From an uncultured Lachnospiraceae bacterium (GTDB lineage: Bacteria > Bacillota > Clostridia > Lachnospirales > Lachnospiraceae), in the NCBI GenBank assembly GCA_951801955.1, contig CATOOV010000017.1, positions 1-57,249 of the forward strand: a stretch of 57,249 bases of DNA, in the 5' to 3' direction. Made by a program: the position numbers and the translations under genes. Numbering within the stretch: the first letter of the stretch is position 1; each line of letters starts with the position of its first letter. Below, piece by piece: positions 1 through 8,134 of the stretch. The notes beneath the pieces were generated by a model. That model was given only the letters and a program-made list of their open reading frames with translations. It was not told the origin of the DNA and did no database searches.

Positions 1-52
1 GTTGTGGTGTTTGCTGTGTGGATTTTTCAGGGCATAATAAAAAATAGAATAG

Positions 53-124
53 TCCTCGATAGCTCAATGGTAGAGCACGCGGCTGTTAACCGCGGGGTTG
101 TTGGTTCGAGCCCAACTCGGGGAG
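53..124 (+). tRNA. tRNA-Asn (GTT)
   Basis: Full cloverleaf: a 7-bp acceptor stem (TCCTCGA with TCGGGGA), a D-arm, anticodon GTT in CTGTTAACC, and a T-arm containing GGTTCGAGC. CCA is not encoded. It is the first of six closely spaced tRNA genes that are probably co-transcribed; their promoter is at or beyond the window edge. Confidence 0.97.
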
Positions 125-179
125 TTTTTTTAAATCGTTAGCTTCTGAGTTTGAGAAGAACTAAGGTGCTGACATATCA

Positions 180-251
180 GGCTCCTTGGTCAAGCGGTTA
201 AGACATCGCCCTTTCACGGCGGTAACACGGGTTCGATTCCCGTAGGAGTCA
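180..251 (+). tRNA. tRNA-Glu (TTC)
   Basis: The acceptor stem GGCTCCT pairs with AGGAGTC, the anticodon loop CTTTCAC gives TTC, and the T-loop GGTTCGATTC is typical. CCA is not encoded. Second gene of the tRNA array. Confidence 0.97.
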
Positions 252-270
252 TTGACATAGTTAATAATAT

Positions 271-343
271 GCCGATGTGGCTCAATTGGCAGAGCAGCTG
301 ATTTGTAATCAGCAGGTTATCGGTTCGAGTCCGATCATCGGCT
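271..343 (+). tRNA. tRNA-Thr (TGT)
   Basis: The acceptor stem GCCGATG pairs perfectly with CATCGGC. The anticodon loop TTTGTAA gives TGT. CCA is not encoded. Third gene of the array. Confidence 0.97.
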
Positions 344-363
344 TGTGTTGATAAAATCAACTT

Positions 364-437
364 GGACCTTTAGCTCAGTTGGTTAGAGCAACCGGCTCAT
401 AACCGGTCGGTCCTGGGTTCGAGTCCCCGAAGGTCCA
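364..437 (+). tRNA. tRNA-Met (CAT)
   Basis: The acceptor stem GGACCTT pairs with AAGGTCC and the anticodon is CAT (CTCATAA). The first pair is G-C, so this is not the initiator tRNA. An elongator Met tRNA is most likely; a lysidine-modified Ile2 tRNA cannot be excluded from the anticodon alone. Confidence 0.95.
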
Positions 438-459
438 CTCTATTGACTATGATAAATAA

Positions 460-533
460 GGCCTAGTGGCTCAGTTGGTTAGAGCGCCGCCCTGTCACGG
501 CGGAGGTCGAGGGTTCGAGTCCCTTCTGGGTCG
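460..533 (+). tRNA. tRNA-Asp (GTC)
   Basis: The acceptor stem GGCCTAG pairs with CTGGGTC including two G-T wobbles. The anticodon loop CTGTCAC gives GTC. CCA is not encoded. Fifth gene of the array. Confidence 0.97.
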
Positions 534-541
534 TTAAATGT

Positions 542-614
542 GGGATCTTAGCTCAGCTGGGAGAGCATCTGCCTTACAAGCAGAGGGTCACAGGTTCGAG
601 CCCTGTAGGTCCCA
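542..614 (+). tRNA. tRNA-Val (TAC)
   Basis: The acceptor stem GGGATCT pairs with AGGTCCC. The anticodon loop CTTACAA gives TAC. Last gene of the array; a dispersed repeat and a long perfect hairpin follow. Confidence 0.97.
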
Positions 615-624
615 TTTTTATTTC

Positions 625-684
625 CGTAAACAATGTACCCAAAGGGCAATTAGGAAAATAGCTATGTTTTTATAGATGTTTGAC
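625..684 (+). repeat. Dispersed repeat family R2, copy a (5' part)
   Basis: The core TACCCAAAGGGCAATTAGG and the following AAAATAGCTATG match copies near 10747, 19105 and 37534, where the usual form is CCCAAAGGGCACTTAGG. Only the first part of the element is present here, because the hairpin at 689 replaces the rest. Confidence 0.7.
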
Positions 685-688
685 TTGT

Positions 689-761
689 AAAATTTTACAA
701 GAAAAAACACGTAGGTTCTATGATATTTATAGAATTTACGTGTTTTTTCTTGTAGAATTTT
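689..761 (+). terminator. 32-bp stem-loop closing the tRNA array
   Basis: Positions 689-720 pair with 730-761 without interruption (two G-T wobbles near the top and one near the base), leaving a 9-nt loop. The arms contain A6 and T6 runs, so T tracts lie on both strands. It sits between the tRNA array and the converging butyrate gene and probably acts as a bidirectional terminator. The stem is unusually long for a simple terminator. Confidence 0.7.
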
Positions 762-845
762 ATTTTCTAAAGGAGGACACTTTTGCGCTTTTGTATGATA
801 AAGTGTTTTCTATAGATTTAAAAACGTAGAAGGCGTTTTTGCTGC

Positions 846-887
846 GGGGTGCGGATCAGCTTTGCTGACAAAACAAATCCGCACCCC
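846..887 (-). terminator. Stem-loop downstream of the CoA-transferase
   Basis: GGGGTGCGGAT (846-856) pairs with ATCCGCACCCC (877-887), with an inner CAGC/GCTG hairpin. It lies about 85 bases past the stop codon of the minus-strand gene. On the minus strand an A-rich rather than T-rich run follows, so termination is not certain. The sequence is related to repeats near 21545 and 41549. Confidence 0.5.
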
Positions 888-970
888 TGCTTCTTTGCTC
901 TACTTGAGTGAAGCTATATGATCAAATCTATGCGCATCCCTGCGGAGCGTTTATGATTTAACGCAGGATG

Positions 971-2311
971 TTATTTGTTGCTTCGTCTCCAAATATGCAT
1001 ATTTTCTGCTTCTTTAATCAGATCATCCCGGAAATCAGGGTGTGCCACAGAAATAATGGCTTCACATTTCTGCCAAGCAGATAAGCCTTTGAGGTTTACT
1101 TTCCCGTATTCTGTTACAAGATAGTGAATGTTGGCACGTGTATCTGTTACAATGGATCCTGGATGCAGAGTAGGAAGGATACGAGATTTTAATTCTCCAT
1201 CTTTTGTTTTAAAAGTGGAAGAGCAGCAAATAAAACTTTTACCACCGTTAGAAAGATAAGCGCCTAATACAAAGTCTAACTGTCCGCCGGCGCCGCTGAT
1301 ATGTTTAATTCCAGAGGATTCAGAACTTACCTGTCCAAATAAGTCAATATCTACGGCATTATTGATAGACATGAAATTATCCAGTGCAGAAATGGAACGA
1401 ATGTCATTGGTATAATTTACGGGGGCACTCAACAGCTCTGGATTGTCGTCCAGGTAATCGTACATTTTTTTTGTTCCGGCGCCGAAAGCATAAGCTTGAC
1501 GGAAACGGTCTATGTTCTTTTTGGAACCATTGATTTTACCAGCTTTTGCAATATCGACAAAAGCATCCACATACATTTCAGTATGGACTCCCAAATCTTT
1601 CAGGTCAGATTCGGCAATAAGGGAGCCCACTGCGTTAGGCATTCCGCCAATGCCAAGCTGTAAGCAGGCGCCATTGGGGATTTCTTCCACGATCAATTTT
1701 GCTACAGCTTTATCAACGTCCGTGGCAGCAGCGCCGGCTCCAAGTTCGCCAATGGGGGGATTTTCCCCTTCTACAATGAAATCAACCTGGGAAATATGTA
1801 CACCATTTTCAAAACCACCTAAACACCGTGGCATATTTTCATTTACTTCTACAATGATTTTGCAAGAAGTTTCGCAGACGGCTGCTAAATGGGAAGCATT
1901 GGGACCGAAATTGAAATAGCCATGTTTGTCCATAGGTGCTACTTGAAACATTGCTACATCATTTCGAGTGGAAGATTCACGATAGTAACGTGGTAATTCA
2001 GAATAACGGATTGGCGCATAGTAAGCACATCCCCGATTGATAAGTTTGCGTTCCAGACCAGACATATGCCAGGAGTTCCAAGTGAAATGTTCGCCGGCAT
2101 CTTCTCGTTCAAAAATTGCCAATGGTTTTAAGAGGATGCCTCCCCGTAAATTAACATCTTTTAATTCATCTGTTCGTTTTGCCAACGCTTTGTCTAACAC
2201 ATCTGGGGTACCATTGCACCATCCATAATCTACCCAATCTCCAGGATTGATAATTTTTACGGCTTCCTCAGCGGTAACAAGTTTCTGCTGGTATTCCTGC
2301 GTGTAATCCAT
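971..2311 (-). CDS. but: Butyryl-CoA:acetate CoA-transferase
   Basis: 446 residues, the normal length. It moves CoA from butyryl-CoA to acetate, the last step of butyrate formation, in the cytoplasm. It belongs to the acetyl-CoA hydrolase/transferase family. The HTEM motif near residue 245 carries the presumed catalytic glutamate, and a GQVSSESSG segment followed by GAGGQLDF lies in the C-terminal domain. Two stretches are characteristic of butyrate-type enzymes and underlie the diagnostic gene primers: [10 protein letters not shown] (residues 74-83) and AFVDIAKAG (250-258). A GGGAGG site precedes the ATG. It stands alone between tRNA genes and a chemoreceptor, with no other butyrate gene nearby. 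A 4-hydroxybutyrate CoA-transferase is the nearest alternative but fits the signature less well. Confidence 0.92.
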   Translation of the reverse strand: MDYTQEYQQKLVTAEEAVKIINPGDWVDYGWCNGTPDVLDKALAKRTDELKDVNLRGGILLKPLAIFEREDAGEHFTWNSWHMSGLERKLINRGCAYYAPIRYSELPRYYRESSTRNDVAMFQVAPMDKHGYFNFGPNASHLAAVCETSCKIIVEVNENMPRCLGGFENGVHISQVDFIVEGENPPIGELGAGAAATDVDKAVAKLIVEEIPNGACLQLGIGGMPNAVGSLIAESDLKDLGVHTEMYVDAFVDIAKAGKINGSKKNIDRFRQAYAFGAGTKKMYDYLDDNPELLSAPVNYTNDIRSISALDNFMSINNAVDIDLFGQVSSESSGIKHISGAGGQLDFVLGAYLSNGGKSFICCSSTFKTKDGELKSRILPTLHPGSIVTDTRANIHYLVTEYGKVNLKGLSAWQKCEAIISVAHPDFRDDLIKEAENMHIWRRSNK

Positions 2312-2428
2312 GTTAAAACCTCCCTAATAATTAAATAATAATAGATTGTTAAATTTGTAACATACTTTCATATTATCATCTTTCTAGAAAAGGGTCAATA
2401 ACTCTACTATGGAATTTTTTTAAAATGT

Positions 2429-2477
2429 ATACCCAAAGGGCATCACGTTATGACCATTTGGTAGTTTCAAAAGGTAT
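2429..2477 (+). repeat. Dispersed repeat family R3, copy a (divergent)
   Basis: The segment is bounded by ATACC and GGTAT and contains GGGCAT and TTTCAAAAGGTAT. It aligns with the better-preserved copies at 12312-12358 and, inverted, at 37846-37893. No gene is visible in the rest of the 2312-2736 gap. Confidence 0.45.
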
Positions 2478-2736
2478 CAAATGGGAGCAGGCTCCCATCT
2501 CAGCAGGTGCCAAGCAATAAAATTCTATCAGTGGGGGCAGAACCTACCGTCTGGGACACACTTTATTTGTGATGTGAGAAATTTGGAAAGATAGATGCAG
2601 GTAAAAAACGGGCAAGATCTCATATCAGGTTCAAATTTAAAAAAATCAACAAAAAACTAAAATTTTTAGTGGAAGAATTGGGAATTTTATACTATAATAG
2701 AAAGGGACTTGAAAGGGAAAGCAGAGGAGGAAAGTT

Positions 2737-4230
2737 ATGGATTCAGAAAAGAAATACCGTTATAATGATAAATCTGAGAGATACCATACAATGAATCGGC
2801 TGCTCCATTTGGCAGCATTGGGCGTATTTTGTGCCTATTTAGCGTATCTTTGGATGAAAATAAGTGCAGGTAATATGTCTTTTGCCACGGCAATTGGAAA
2901 TACTGTGATTATATGTGTTTCTTTGATTGTGAATACGGTAGTGTTCTTTCATAACCGGTCAAGTACAAAGCTTAAAACTGCAATTAGTGTAGAGTTCGGC
3001 TTTTTGTTCTTAATGATGGCATTGCAGACGGATGCGCAGTTTATTGATGTTACATTGTTGGGAGTCCTTGCTGTGCAAATTCCATATTATGATGCAAAAA
3101 ATTATAAAAGAACAGGTATTGCTTATGTGGTTTTGTATGTTGTAGAATTAGTGGTGCAGGGCATGAAGCATATGATTGTATTGGAAGCAGATTCAATCTG
3201 TATGGCGTATGTTGTATTGGGCGTGTTTTATGTGCTGTTTCGTGCCGGACGGATTTCAAAAGAATTCAGTGACCATGCTTTGGGAACTGTAATAGAGCAA
3301 AGTACAAAGCAGCGGGAAATAATGCATGGAATCGTTTCGGTGTCTCAGACTGTAAAACAGGAATCTGATAAAAGTACAGGAATGGTAGACAGTTTGTTAG
3401 AATGTACCCAGATTGTATCACAAAGTATGCAGGAAATCTCATCAGCTACCGGGATGACTGCAGAAAATATTTCACAACAGAGCAGTATGACAAGTAATAT
3501 TCAGGAATCCATTGATGAGACATTGCAGCATTCCAAACAGATGGTTGATATTGCGAAAGATTCCAATATAAGTATTCAGGAAAATATAAATATTATGGAA
3601 GAGTTAAAAAAGCAGTCTGCACAGATTACAGAAACCAACGAGCATGTAACAGAGTCTATGGGCAGGCTGCAGGATAGGACCAGGGAGGTAGAAGAAATTG
3701 CCGATATGATTCTGGATATTTCCAGCCAGACAAATCTGCTTGCCTTAAATGCTTCCATTGAGAGCGCAAGGGCAGGAGAAGCAGGACGAGGATTTGCCGT
3801 GGTCGCAGACCAAATTCGGCAGTTAGCGGAGCAGACAAAGAGTTCTACGGAGAATATTACCAGAATCATTGCCCAGTTAAATGAAAATGCAAATCAGGTA
3901 GTACATTCTGTGGAAAGTTCCCTAGGTGCCACTGCAAATCAAAATAGAATGATACATACAGCAGCAGACAGTTTTGATAAGCTTGATCAAAATATGGAAG
4001 AATTAATTTCAGATATTCAGGAAATTGATCAGAGAATCAGTCATTTATCTGATGCCAATAATCGGATTGTGGAAAGTATTTCTCAGTTATCCGCTACGAC
4101 GCAACAGGTAACGGCAAGCGCAGAACAGGCTAGTATGCTCAGTGAAAAGAATTTGGAATATGCGAAAGAAACAAAGGAGGCTATTACCTTGATACAGTTC
4201 ACAACACAAAAAATGGAACAGTATATATAA
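2737..4230 (+). CDS. Methyl-accepting chemotaxis protein, polytopic, no HAMP
   Basis: 497 residues. The N-terminal third (about 20-170) holds some six hydrophobic segments with short loops and no sizeable extracellular sensor domain. The rest is the long cytoplasmic coiled coil of a chemoreceptor. The CheA/CheW-binding tip is near 321-370, with [20 protein letters not shown] and [15 protein letters not shown]. No HAMP domain is visible between membrane and signalling parts. Start: GAGGAGG lies a few bases before the ATG, and a TATAAT box (2693-2698) lies upstream without a good -35. It should feed a CheA system encoded elsewhere. The ligand is unknown; a polytopic sensor of this kind could sense a membrane-linked signal. 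Confidence 0.9.
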   Translation: MDSEKKYRYNDKSERYHTMNRLLHLAALGVFCAYLAYLWMKISAGNMSFATAIGNTVIICVSLIVNTVVFFHNRSSTKLKTAISVEFGFLFLMMALQTDAQFIDVTLLGVLAVQIPYYDAKNYKRTGIAYVVLYVVELVVQGMKHMIVLEADSICMAYVVLGVFYVLFRAGRISKEFSDHALGTVIEQSTKQREIMHGIVSVSQTVKQESDKSTGMVDSLLECTQIVSQSMQEISSATGMTAENISQQSSMTSNIQESIDETLQHSKQMVDIAKDSNISIQENINIMEELKKQSAQITETNEHVTESMGRLQDRTREVEEIADMILDISSQTNLLALNASIESARAGEAGRGFAVVADQIRQLAEQTKSSTENITRIIAQLNENANQVVHSVESSLGATANQNRMIHTAADSFDKLDQNMEELISDIQEIDQRISHLSDANNRIVESISQLSATTQQVTASAEQASMLSEKNLEYAKETKEAITLIQFTTQKMEQYI

Positions 4231-4280
4231 AACAGGCAGAAATGTTTCGCAATTATTTGTATAAATTGATCCTTAACTAA

Positions 4281-4392
4281 TATAGGAATGTGACAAGGGG
4301 AAATGGCAAGATTTAACATATATAGGAGTGTGATATAGACAGGTGGCAAGATTTATCTGGAATGTGACAAGGGGAAATGGCAATCGATTGCC
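4281..4392 (+). repeat. Three tandem degenerate ~36-nt direct repeats
   Basis: Units begin at 4281, 4321 and 4358. Units 1 and 3 share the identical block GGAATGTGACAAGGGGAAAT plus GGCAA. Unit 2 is diverged but keeps GGTGGCAAGATTTAT. The array lies between the chemoreceptor and the AIM24 gene, just upstream of the latter's ribosome site. Function unknown; tandem regulator sites or local duplication are possible. Confidence 0.7.
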
Positions 4393-4436
4393 AAATTCCT
4401 GAAAATAAAAATATTATTAAGAAGAGGAGAATCATC

Positions 4437-5117
4437 ATGAGATATGAAGTTTTAGGCGACACAATGCCGGCAGTGGAAGTTGTATTTGATGTAGCAGGAG
4501 AGAGTATGTATACACAATCTGGTGGTATGGCATGGATGAGTGAAGGGATTGAAATGGATTCAAATATGCGAGGTGGTTTGGGAAAGAGCATTGGTAGAAT
4601 GTTTTCTGGGGAATCTCTATTTATGGCAACTTATAAGGCGGAGAAACCAGGCGCTATGATTGCATTTGCATCTACTGTTGCAGGGGAAGTACTTCCCATT
4701 GATGTTGGAGCTACAGGTGGAATGATTTGCCAGAAGGGCGCATTTTTATGCGCTCAGGAGAGCGTAAATTTAAGTGTTGCATTAACCAAAAAATTGTCTG
4801 CCGGATTGTTTGGAGGGGAAGGATTTATTCTACAGGATATTTCTGGAAGCGGCATGGTATTTTTGGAAATTGATGGAAACAAAATAGAAAAGAATTTGGC
4901 GCCTGGCGAAGTCATCAAAGTAGATACCGGAAATGTGGTTGCCTTTGAGAAATCTGTAAAATATGAGATTGAGACAGTGAAAGGTTTAAAAAATATTTTC
5001 TTTGGCGGTGAGGGGTTATTTCTTACCAAACTCACTGGACCAGGAAGAGTTATTTTACAGACACAGAACTTTAACGAGTTTGCAGGAAGAATTATTCGTA
5101 TGGTTCCGAGCAGGTAA
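4437..5117 (+). CDS. AIM24 / TIGR00266 family protein
   Basis: 226 residues from the ATG at 4437. An upstream in-frame ATG at 4377 would add 20 residues, but only 4437 has a Shine-Dalgarno (AGAGGAG). The protein is a glycine-rich all-beta sequence with repeated elements such as GGEGFILQDISGSGMVFLE and a second GGEGLFLTKLTGPGRV block, typical of the AIM24 (former DUF124) family. The molecular role of the bacterial family is not established. No signal peptide or membrane segment is visible. It follows a set of direct repeats and precedes a separately promoted coiled-coil gene. Confidence 0.85.
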   Translation: MRYEVLGDTMPAVEVVFDVAGESMYTQSGGMAWMSEGIEMDSNMRGGLGKSIGRMFSGESLFMATYKAEKPGAMIAFASTVAGEVLPIDVGATGGMICQKGAFLCAQESVNLSVALTKKLSAGLFGGEGFILQDISGSGMVFLEIDGNKIEKNLAPGEVIKVDTGNVVAFEKSVKYEIETVKGLKNIFFGGEGLFLTKLTGPGRVILQTQNFNEFAGRIIRMVPSR

Positions 5118-5147
5118 TTCAATTTCTTGTCATAGTGTGAGTATAAC

Positions 5148-5176
5148 TTGACAAGTATTTTCTCTTTTCATATACT
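5148..5176 (+). promoter_or_regulatory. Sigma-A-type promoter for the 5261 gene
   Basis: TTGACA at 5148-5153 and TATACT at 5171-5176 with a 17-base spacer, about 85 bases before the start codon. Confidence 0.8.
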
Positions 5177-5260
5177 ATTATAAAAGAAAATTAATGTTAG
5201 GATTAAAAGATATTTTTAAATCACTTACAATCCATGAAAAAGAAAGGGGGTCAAAATAAT

Positions 5261-6079
5261 ATGATGCAGATTGGTAATGTAAATTCAACAGGAAATTCTA
5301 TGCAGGTGGCAAATGCCCAGGCAAGTTCAGAGGTAGATTCTGTCAGTAAAGATATTCAAAGTAAGATTATGAATGCCCAAAAGCAGCGGCAGGATCTTTT
5401 GTCTAACAGAGAAATGACAGCGGAAGAAAAGTCAAATAAAAGGCAAAAAATTCAACAGGAAATTAGCGATTTAAAACGAGAATTGAGACAATACCAGGCT
5501 GAGCAGAAAAAAAAGCAGCAGGAAGAGGATAAAGCTGCAAAGACCAAGAAAGAACAAAAGGAACGTGAATCGGATGAAGCTGTAAAAAAACAACAGCGTA
5601 GAAATCAGTTGGCAGAGGATGTAAAGGGACAGCAGTCGGAAAATGTACAAGAATCAGATCGCAGTCAGAAATCAAGCAGAACAGAAATTGATCAGGAAAA
5701 CAAGGAAATGCAGCCTAATGGCTTGCATAAAATTATTATTTCAGATTCCTCTATCAAACAATTCCAGGCAATGAGTAACGCTGTTGCACAGATGGATAAA
5801 AAAATTCGGATTCAGGATGCAGAAATCAAACAGGATGCTGCAAGAGGAACTGATGTAAAAAATATCAAAAAAGAACAGCGGGCGGAACTCCAAAAAGAAG
5901 CTCACAGAATGGAAGCTGTTCAGACATTTATGTTTAAAGTAAAATATAAGGCACCAGAGATTTCCGCTGGAAAGGGAAACCAGTTTGCACGATCTGTTAT
6001 GAGAAAGGGCTTATATAGCGATCATGGGACGATGTCTGGAAGCAGCCTTCAAGCAATCCAGATGGATGTTAAACAATAA
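5261..6079 (+). CDS. Hypothetical charged coiled-coil protein (FlxA-like?)
   Basis: 272 residues from the ATG at 5261. An earlier ATG at 5234 overlaps the AAAGGGGG ribosome site, which is placed to serve 5261. The sequence is very rich in Gln, Lys and Glu. A helical coiled-coil region (about residues 25-125) reads as charged heptads, and a second helical part follows near 175-230. There is no signal peptide, membrane segment or cysteine. The short polar N-terminus followed by paired helices recalls small FlxA-type proteins sometimes seen with motility genes, and a chemoreceptor lies two genes upstream. That link is weak; I do not recognise a function. Confidence 0.7.
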   Translation: MMQIGNVNSTGNSMQVANAQASSEVDSVSKDIQSKIMNAQKQRQDLLSNREMTAEEKSNKRQKIQQEISDLKRELRQYQAEQKKKQQEEDKAAKTKKEQKERESDEAVKKQQRRNQLAEDVKGQQSENVQESDRSQKSSRTEIDQENKEMQPNGLHKIIISDSSIKQFQAMSNAVAQMDKKIRIQDAEIKQDAARGTDVKNIKKEQRAELQKEAHRMEAVQTFMFKVKYKAPEISAGKGNQFARSVMRKGLYSDHGTMSGSSLQAIQMDVKQ

Positions 6080-6181
6080 AAATTAATTTTTGATAAGTCT
6101 TTCAGGGAGCTGTCCCATGAAGGAGACAGTATTCCAGATGGCAGAAAACGTCTGCTTGTATATGCAGTGAACCATATTGTT

Positions 6182-6267
6182 ATATCAGATGAGGGATGTT
6201 TCCCGCCTCTGTAGGCGGTGAGTAACTTGTTTGTATCCGTGGCAGAATCCCATCCCTCATCCGATAT
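6182..6267 (+). repeat. Structured repeat family R1, copy A
   Basis: The outer arms ATATCAGATGAGGGATG (6182-6198) and CATCCCTCATCCGATAT (6251-6267) enclose a small hairpin, CGCCT-CTGT-AGGCG (6204-6217). GTGAGTAA follows directly. Other copies have CACTT/AAGTG at the same hairpin, so the pairing is kept while the bases change. The rest of the 6080-6475 gap holds R2-like tail sequence (GACCATAACGGAGTGAAGAG at 6314) and no gene. Confidence 0.75.
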
Positions 6268-6475
6268 GCTTAAAGCGGGTACTGGATGTTTGGTGGACAT
6301 CCGTTTAACACCGACCATAACGGAGTGAAGAGGCAGAAATGCACAAAAGAAACCTGTCATATGAGGTATGGCGTGCGCTTCGTAGTAAGAATGCTGCCAG
6401 TATTCTCGAATTATATGTTTCCTTATTGGAGTGACAGCCCTTTTTTTAAATGATTAAAAAATATTTAAAAAAGTA

Positions 6476-6504
6476 TTGACAAATCTTTCTGAAACGTGTA
6501 GAAT
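6476..6504 (+). promoter_or_regulatory. Promoter of the tRNA-Phe/Gly/Gly operon
   Basis: TTGACA (6476-6481), a 17-base spacer and TAGAAT (6499-6504), about 25 bases before the first tRNA. Confidence 0.85.
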
Positions 6505-6528
6505 AATATCGTTGCTGAAACACAGCAA

Positions 6529-6601
<73 letters not shown>

Positions 6602-6623
6602 TTACACTGCAAGGTGTTATTGT

Positions 6624-6694
6624 GCGGGTGTAGTTCAATGGTAGAACACCAGCCTTCCAAGCTGGATACGTGGGTTCGATTCCCATCACCCGCT
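6624..6694 (+). tRNA. tRNA-Gly (TCC)
   Basis: The acceptor stem GCGGGTG pairs with CACCCGC. The anticodon loop CTTCCAA gives TCC. CCA is not encoded. Confidence 0.97.
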
Positions 6695-6699
6695 CTTAT

Positions 6700-6772
6700 G
6701 CGATAGTGGCGTAGTTGGTAACGCGCGACCTTGCCAAGGTCGAGACCGCGGGTTCGAGCCCCGTCTATCGCT
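6700..6772 (+). tRNA. tRNA-Gly (GCC)
   Basis: The acceptor stem GCGATAG pairs with CTATCGC. The anticodon loop TTGCCAA gives GCC. Only five bases separate it from the preceding Gly tRNA. Confidence 0.97.
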
Positions 6773-6782
6773 GTTTTGATTA

Positions 6783-6834
6783 ATAGCCATAAATTCAATG
6801 ATTTTGTAAAATCAAGGGTTTATGGTTATTTTTT
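6783..6834 (+). terminator. Rho-independent terminator of the tRNA operon
   Basis: ATAGCCATAAA (6783-6793) pairs with TTTATGGTTAT (6819-6829) with one wobble. An inner GATTTT/AAAATC stem is nested inside and a T run follows. Confidence 0.85.
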
Positions 6835-6914
6835 GTCTGTTTATCTAAGTCTGCTTGTACTGAATCTTTAAATTTCTCTAATTTGGATTTTTTGTCATCA
6901 CCCTATGGGAATTA

Positions 6915-6943
6915 TTGACAAAAACACTTTGATTTTTTATACT
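6915..6943 (+). promoter_or_regulatory. Promoter of the binding-protein/GGDEF pair
   Basis: TTGACA (6915-6920), 17 bases, TATACT (6938-6943). This leaves an AT-rich leader of about 95 bases before the start at 7044. I see no c-di-GMP riboswitch consensus in it. Confidence 0.8.
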
Positions 6944-7043
6944 TATTCAAGAGTAAATTTATAGGTTAATAAATGCTTTAAAACAAACCAGCATGAAAAA
7001 AGGAAAAATGTTCTTTTTTTGTGCATGAGCTAAAGGAAGATCA

Positions 7044-8072
7044 ATGAAAAAGATATTATTAATAAATTTTTGTCTGGCAATTTTATTTTTTGGAATCACT
7101 GGCTGTGCTGTGAAGACGGAGGAAGAGACACCAGAGATTGTTCGAAGGCAGGCAGCGGGGGTTGAAGATGAACTTCTTCATATTGGGCTGATTCAAACAG
7201 GGAAAGAATCTGGATGGCGGGATGCAAATACCAATGATTATCTGAATACCTTTATCAAGGAACGAGGTTATGATTTAATTTACATAGACGGTAATTCCAG
7301 TCCAGAGCGCCAGGTTAAAGCAATGCAGGACTTGATCCAACAGAAAGTAGACTATATTATCCTCCAGCCAATTGTAGAAACTGGATGGGAAGAGGCGGTA
7401 AATCAGGCAAATGAGGAGGGGATTCCTGTGATTGTAGCGGATCGGCAGATCGCTGTAGATAAAGAGAAATATGTTGCCTGGACAGGTTCAGATTTTTATG
7501 AGGAAGGGCGCAAAGCGGTTGATTGGCTGGAAACGTACTTGATAGAGGAAGGGCGCCAGAAGGAAGACTTAAATATTGTATTGTTGGAGGGTAACAAAGG
7601 CGCCACGGCGACAACGGGAAGGACAAGTGGGCTGAGAGATGGAATCAAAAACCACAGCAACTGGAATATCATTGCCAGCGAATGTGCGAACTTTACACAA
7701 GGGGAGGCACAGACTGTAATGGAGCAGATTTTAACAAAGGTATATCCATCTGAGATTGACGTTGTTATTGCAGAGAATGACAACATGATGTTTGGTGCCA
7801 TGAAGGCTATGGAGCGCAAGGAAATTTCTTTTGGACCAGAGGGGGATATTATCACCATTTCTTTTGACGCCTTGGGAGACGCGTTTTCAAAAATGGTTTC
7901 TGGGGAACTTCATGCCTCCATTGAGTGCAATCCTCTTTTGGCATCCAGTGTGGAAAATATCATTCAAGATCTGGAGGACGGAAAGCAGATCAAGGGAAAG
8001 TGTTTTTATATTGAGGAAAATGTATATGATTATAAAAATGCTTCCCAACATATTAAGGAAAGGACTTATTAA
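7044..8072 (+). CDS. Sugar-binding lipoprotein, YtfQ-like
   Basis: 342 residues. A signal peptide ends in the lipobox GITGC (Cys21), so the protein should be a lipoprotein on the outer face of the membrane. The rest is a type I periplasmic binding fold (Peripla_BP_4). Segments match the galactofuranose-type YtfQ family: ESGWRDANT, PIVETGWEEA, IPVIVADRQ and GSDFYEEGR. No ABC permease or ATPase gene adjoins it. Instead a membrane diguanylate cyclase follows after a short gap containing a hairpin, so the likely job is to present a sugar signal to that cyclase, as LuxP does for LuxQ. The pairing is inferred from position; the ligand is unknown. It could also serve a distant transporter. Confidence 0.88.
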   Translation: MKKILLINFCLAILFFGITGCAVKTEEETPEIVRRQAAGVEDELLHIGLIQTGKESGWRDANTNDYLNTFIKERGYDLIYIDGNSSPERQVKAMQDLIQQKVDYIILQPIVETGWEEAVNQANEEGIPVIVADRQIAVDKEKYVAWTGSDFYEEGRKAVDWLETYLIEEGRQKEDLNIVLLEGNKGATATTGRTSGLRDGIKNHSNWNIIASECANFTQGEAQTVMEQILTKVYPSEIDVVIAENDNMMFGAMKAMERKEISFGPEGDIITISFDALGDAFSKMVSGELHASIECNPLLASSVENIIQDLEDGKQIKGKCFYIEENVYDYKNASQHIKERTY

Positions 8073-8073
8073 T

Positions 8074-8115
8074 CTTGAAATATCAAGTGTGACTGGTGGC
8101 ACTTGATGTTTCAAT
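8074..8115 (+). promoter_or_regulatory. Intercistronic stem-loop
   Basis: TTGAAATATCAAGTG and CACTTGATGTTTCAA form a 15-bp inverted repeat with one G-T pair and an 11-base loop, between the stop at 8072 and the GGDEF start. No T run follows, so it may tune relative expression rather than terminate. Confidence 0.6.
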
Positions 8116-8134
8116 ACAGGAATCTGAGGAGAAA

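Noticed and set aside
2312-2736. Riboswitch or second small gene in the gap before the first chemoreceptor
   Set aside because: Only an R3-like fragment, short palindromes and a TATAAT box are visible; no conserved riboswitch core or usable frame.
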